DNA of 40,208 nucleotides from DATFXM01 sp035315885 (GTDB lineage: Bacteria > Acidobacteriota > Blastocatellia > UBA7656), in assembly GCA_035315885.1 (NCBI GenBank), contig DATFXM010000181.1:1-40208 (forward strand). The letters run 5' to 3'. The notes beneath the pieces are model-generated. The model was given only the letters and a program-made list of their open reading frames with translations. It ran no database searches and had not been told where the DNA came from. Made by a program: the position numbers and the translations under genes. Of the stretch, positions 40,005 to 40,208 are shown one piece after another (the stretch's first letter is position 1; each line of letters opens with the position of its first letter).

Positions 40005-40208
40005 ATGTTAGATTGTAAATGCGTCAGGAGATGTCAACAAACCATATCTCACCAGCAGGAATCTAACCCCCGAGACCTGAAAGTAAAGAGCAAGAAGGCC
40101 TTGGCAACAGTCACCCGACAACCCAGAACTCGAGTGGTCCAGAAACCGCTTCCCAAGAAGAAGCTGCTGCGACGCATCTTCAGCCCACTCAACCTCTCGA
40201 TTCTTGGC
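40005..40208 (+). CDS. N-terminal part of an unidentified, possibly membrane-bound protein (runs off window)
   Basis: An open frame from the ATG at 40005 reaches the window edge with 68 codons and no stop. After a start that is not recognised, the sequence becomes strongly basic (KVKSKKALATVTRQPRTRV, then KPLPKKKLLRRIFSPLNLSILG). It ends just where a hydrophobic segment may begin. A long basic cytoplasmic lead before a membrane helix is typical of penicillin-binding proteins and other type II membrane proteins, but the domain lies outside the window. No ribosome site precedes the ATG, so the true start may be further in. It is divergent from the fucosidase. Confidence 0.5.
   Translation, partial: MLDCKCVRRCQQTISHQQESNPRDLKVKSKKALATVTRQPRTRVVQKPLPKKKLLRRIFSPLNLSILG

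Overview
The window looks like a chromosomal segment of an Acidobacteriota bacterium, probably Blastocatellia-like. The placement is an inference from gene content. Evidence includes large MacB/FtsX-type 'orphan' permeases with the terminal motif RRAS-x-x-DP, a TonB-ExbB-ExbD-ExbD-TPR lipoprotein cluster, and a futalosine-route menaquinone protein (MqnD-like). A Gram-negative envelope is implied by a GT9 glycosyltransferase, TonB/ExbBD and Sec accessory proteins. I saw no tRNA, rRNA, CRISPR array, phage gene or transposase. Most of the window is housekeeping and lipid/CoA metabolism.

Layout. 1-4015: two divergent permease genes, one cut by the left edge, plus the orphan 3' tail of a third. 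4016-6098: an exported DUF4097-like protein and a GT9 glycosyltransferase. 6213-11400, minus strand: an enolase-led operon (eno, rsgA, methyltransferase, ychF-like), then a HAD phosphatase. 11642-17718: acyl-CoA dehydrogenase, MqnD-like protein, an SDR-phosphoesterase pair and a CaiB/BaiF CoA-transferase. 17904-22826: tgt-yajC-secD-secF, with an enlarged SecF. 23108-26587: TonB, ExbB, two ExbD and a TPR lipoprotein behind a good sigma-70 promoter and ahead of an intrinsic terminator. 26663-32947: Rel, RidA, L28, a parvulin-type lipoprotein and an ABC-F ATPase. 33060-40208: enoyl-CoA hydratase, a small exported protein, DnaE, a GH29 fucosidase with a discoidin-like tail, and the start of an unidentified, possibly membrane-bound protein cut by the right edge.

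The most unusual content lies between the genes. At least seven loci hold long imperfect inverted repeats whose arms are built from short iterated words: GCGTCTCC/CCCTTCGC, CTGAGTGCTGAG, GGTTTAGGG, TTCTGAGTTCTGAG or TTTCAAA. One arm is the approximate reverse complement of the other, with a unique centre. The words differ between loci but the architecture is the same. They occur between convergent, divergent and co-directional genes. At eno/acyl-CoA dehydrogenase the outer ends of the two arms supply mirror-image -35 hexamers for divergent promoters. At the HAD phosphatase and fucosidase genes the best start codon falls in the loop between the arms, and one arm encodes N-terminal residues. I regard this repeat family as the best candidate for an undescribed element. 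Its function is unknown and all coordinates here come from reading the sequence by eye.
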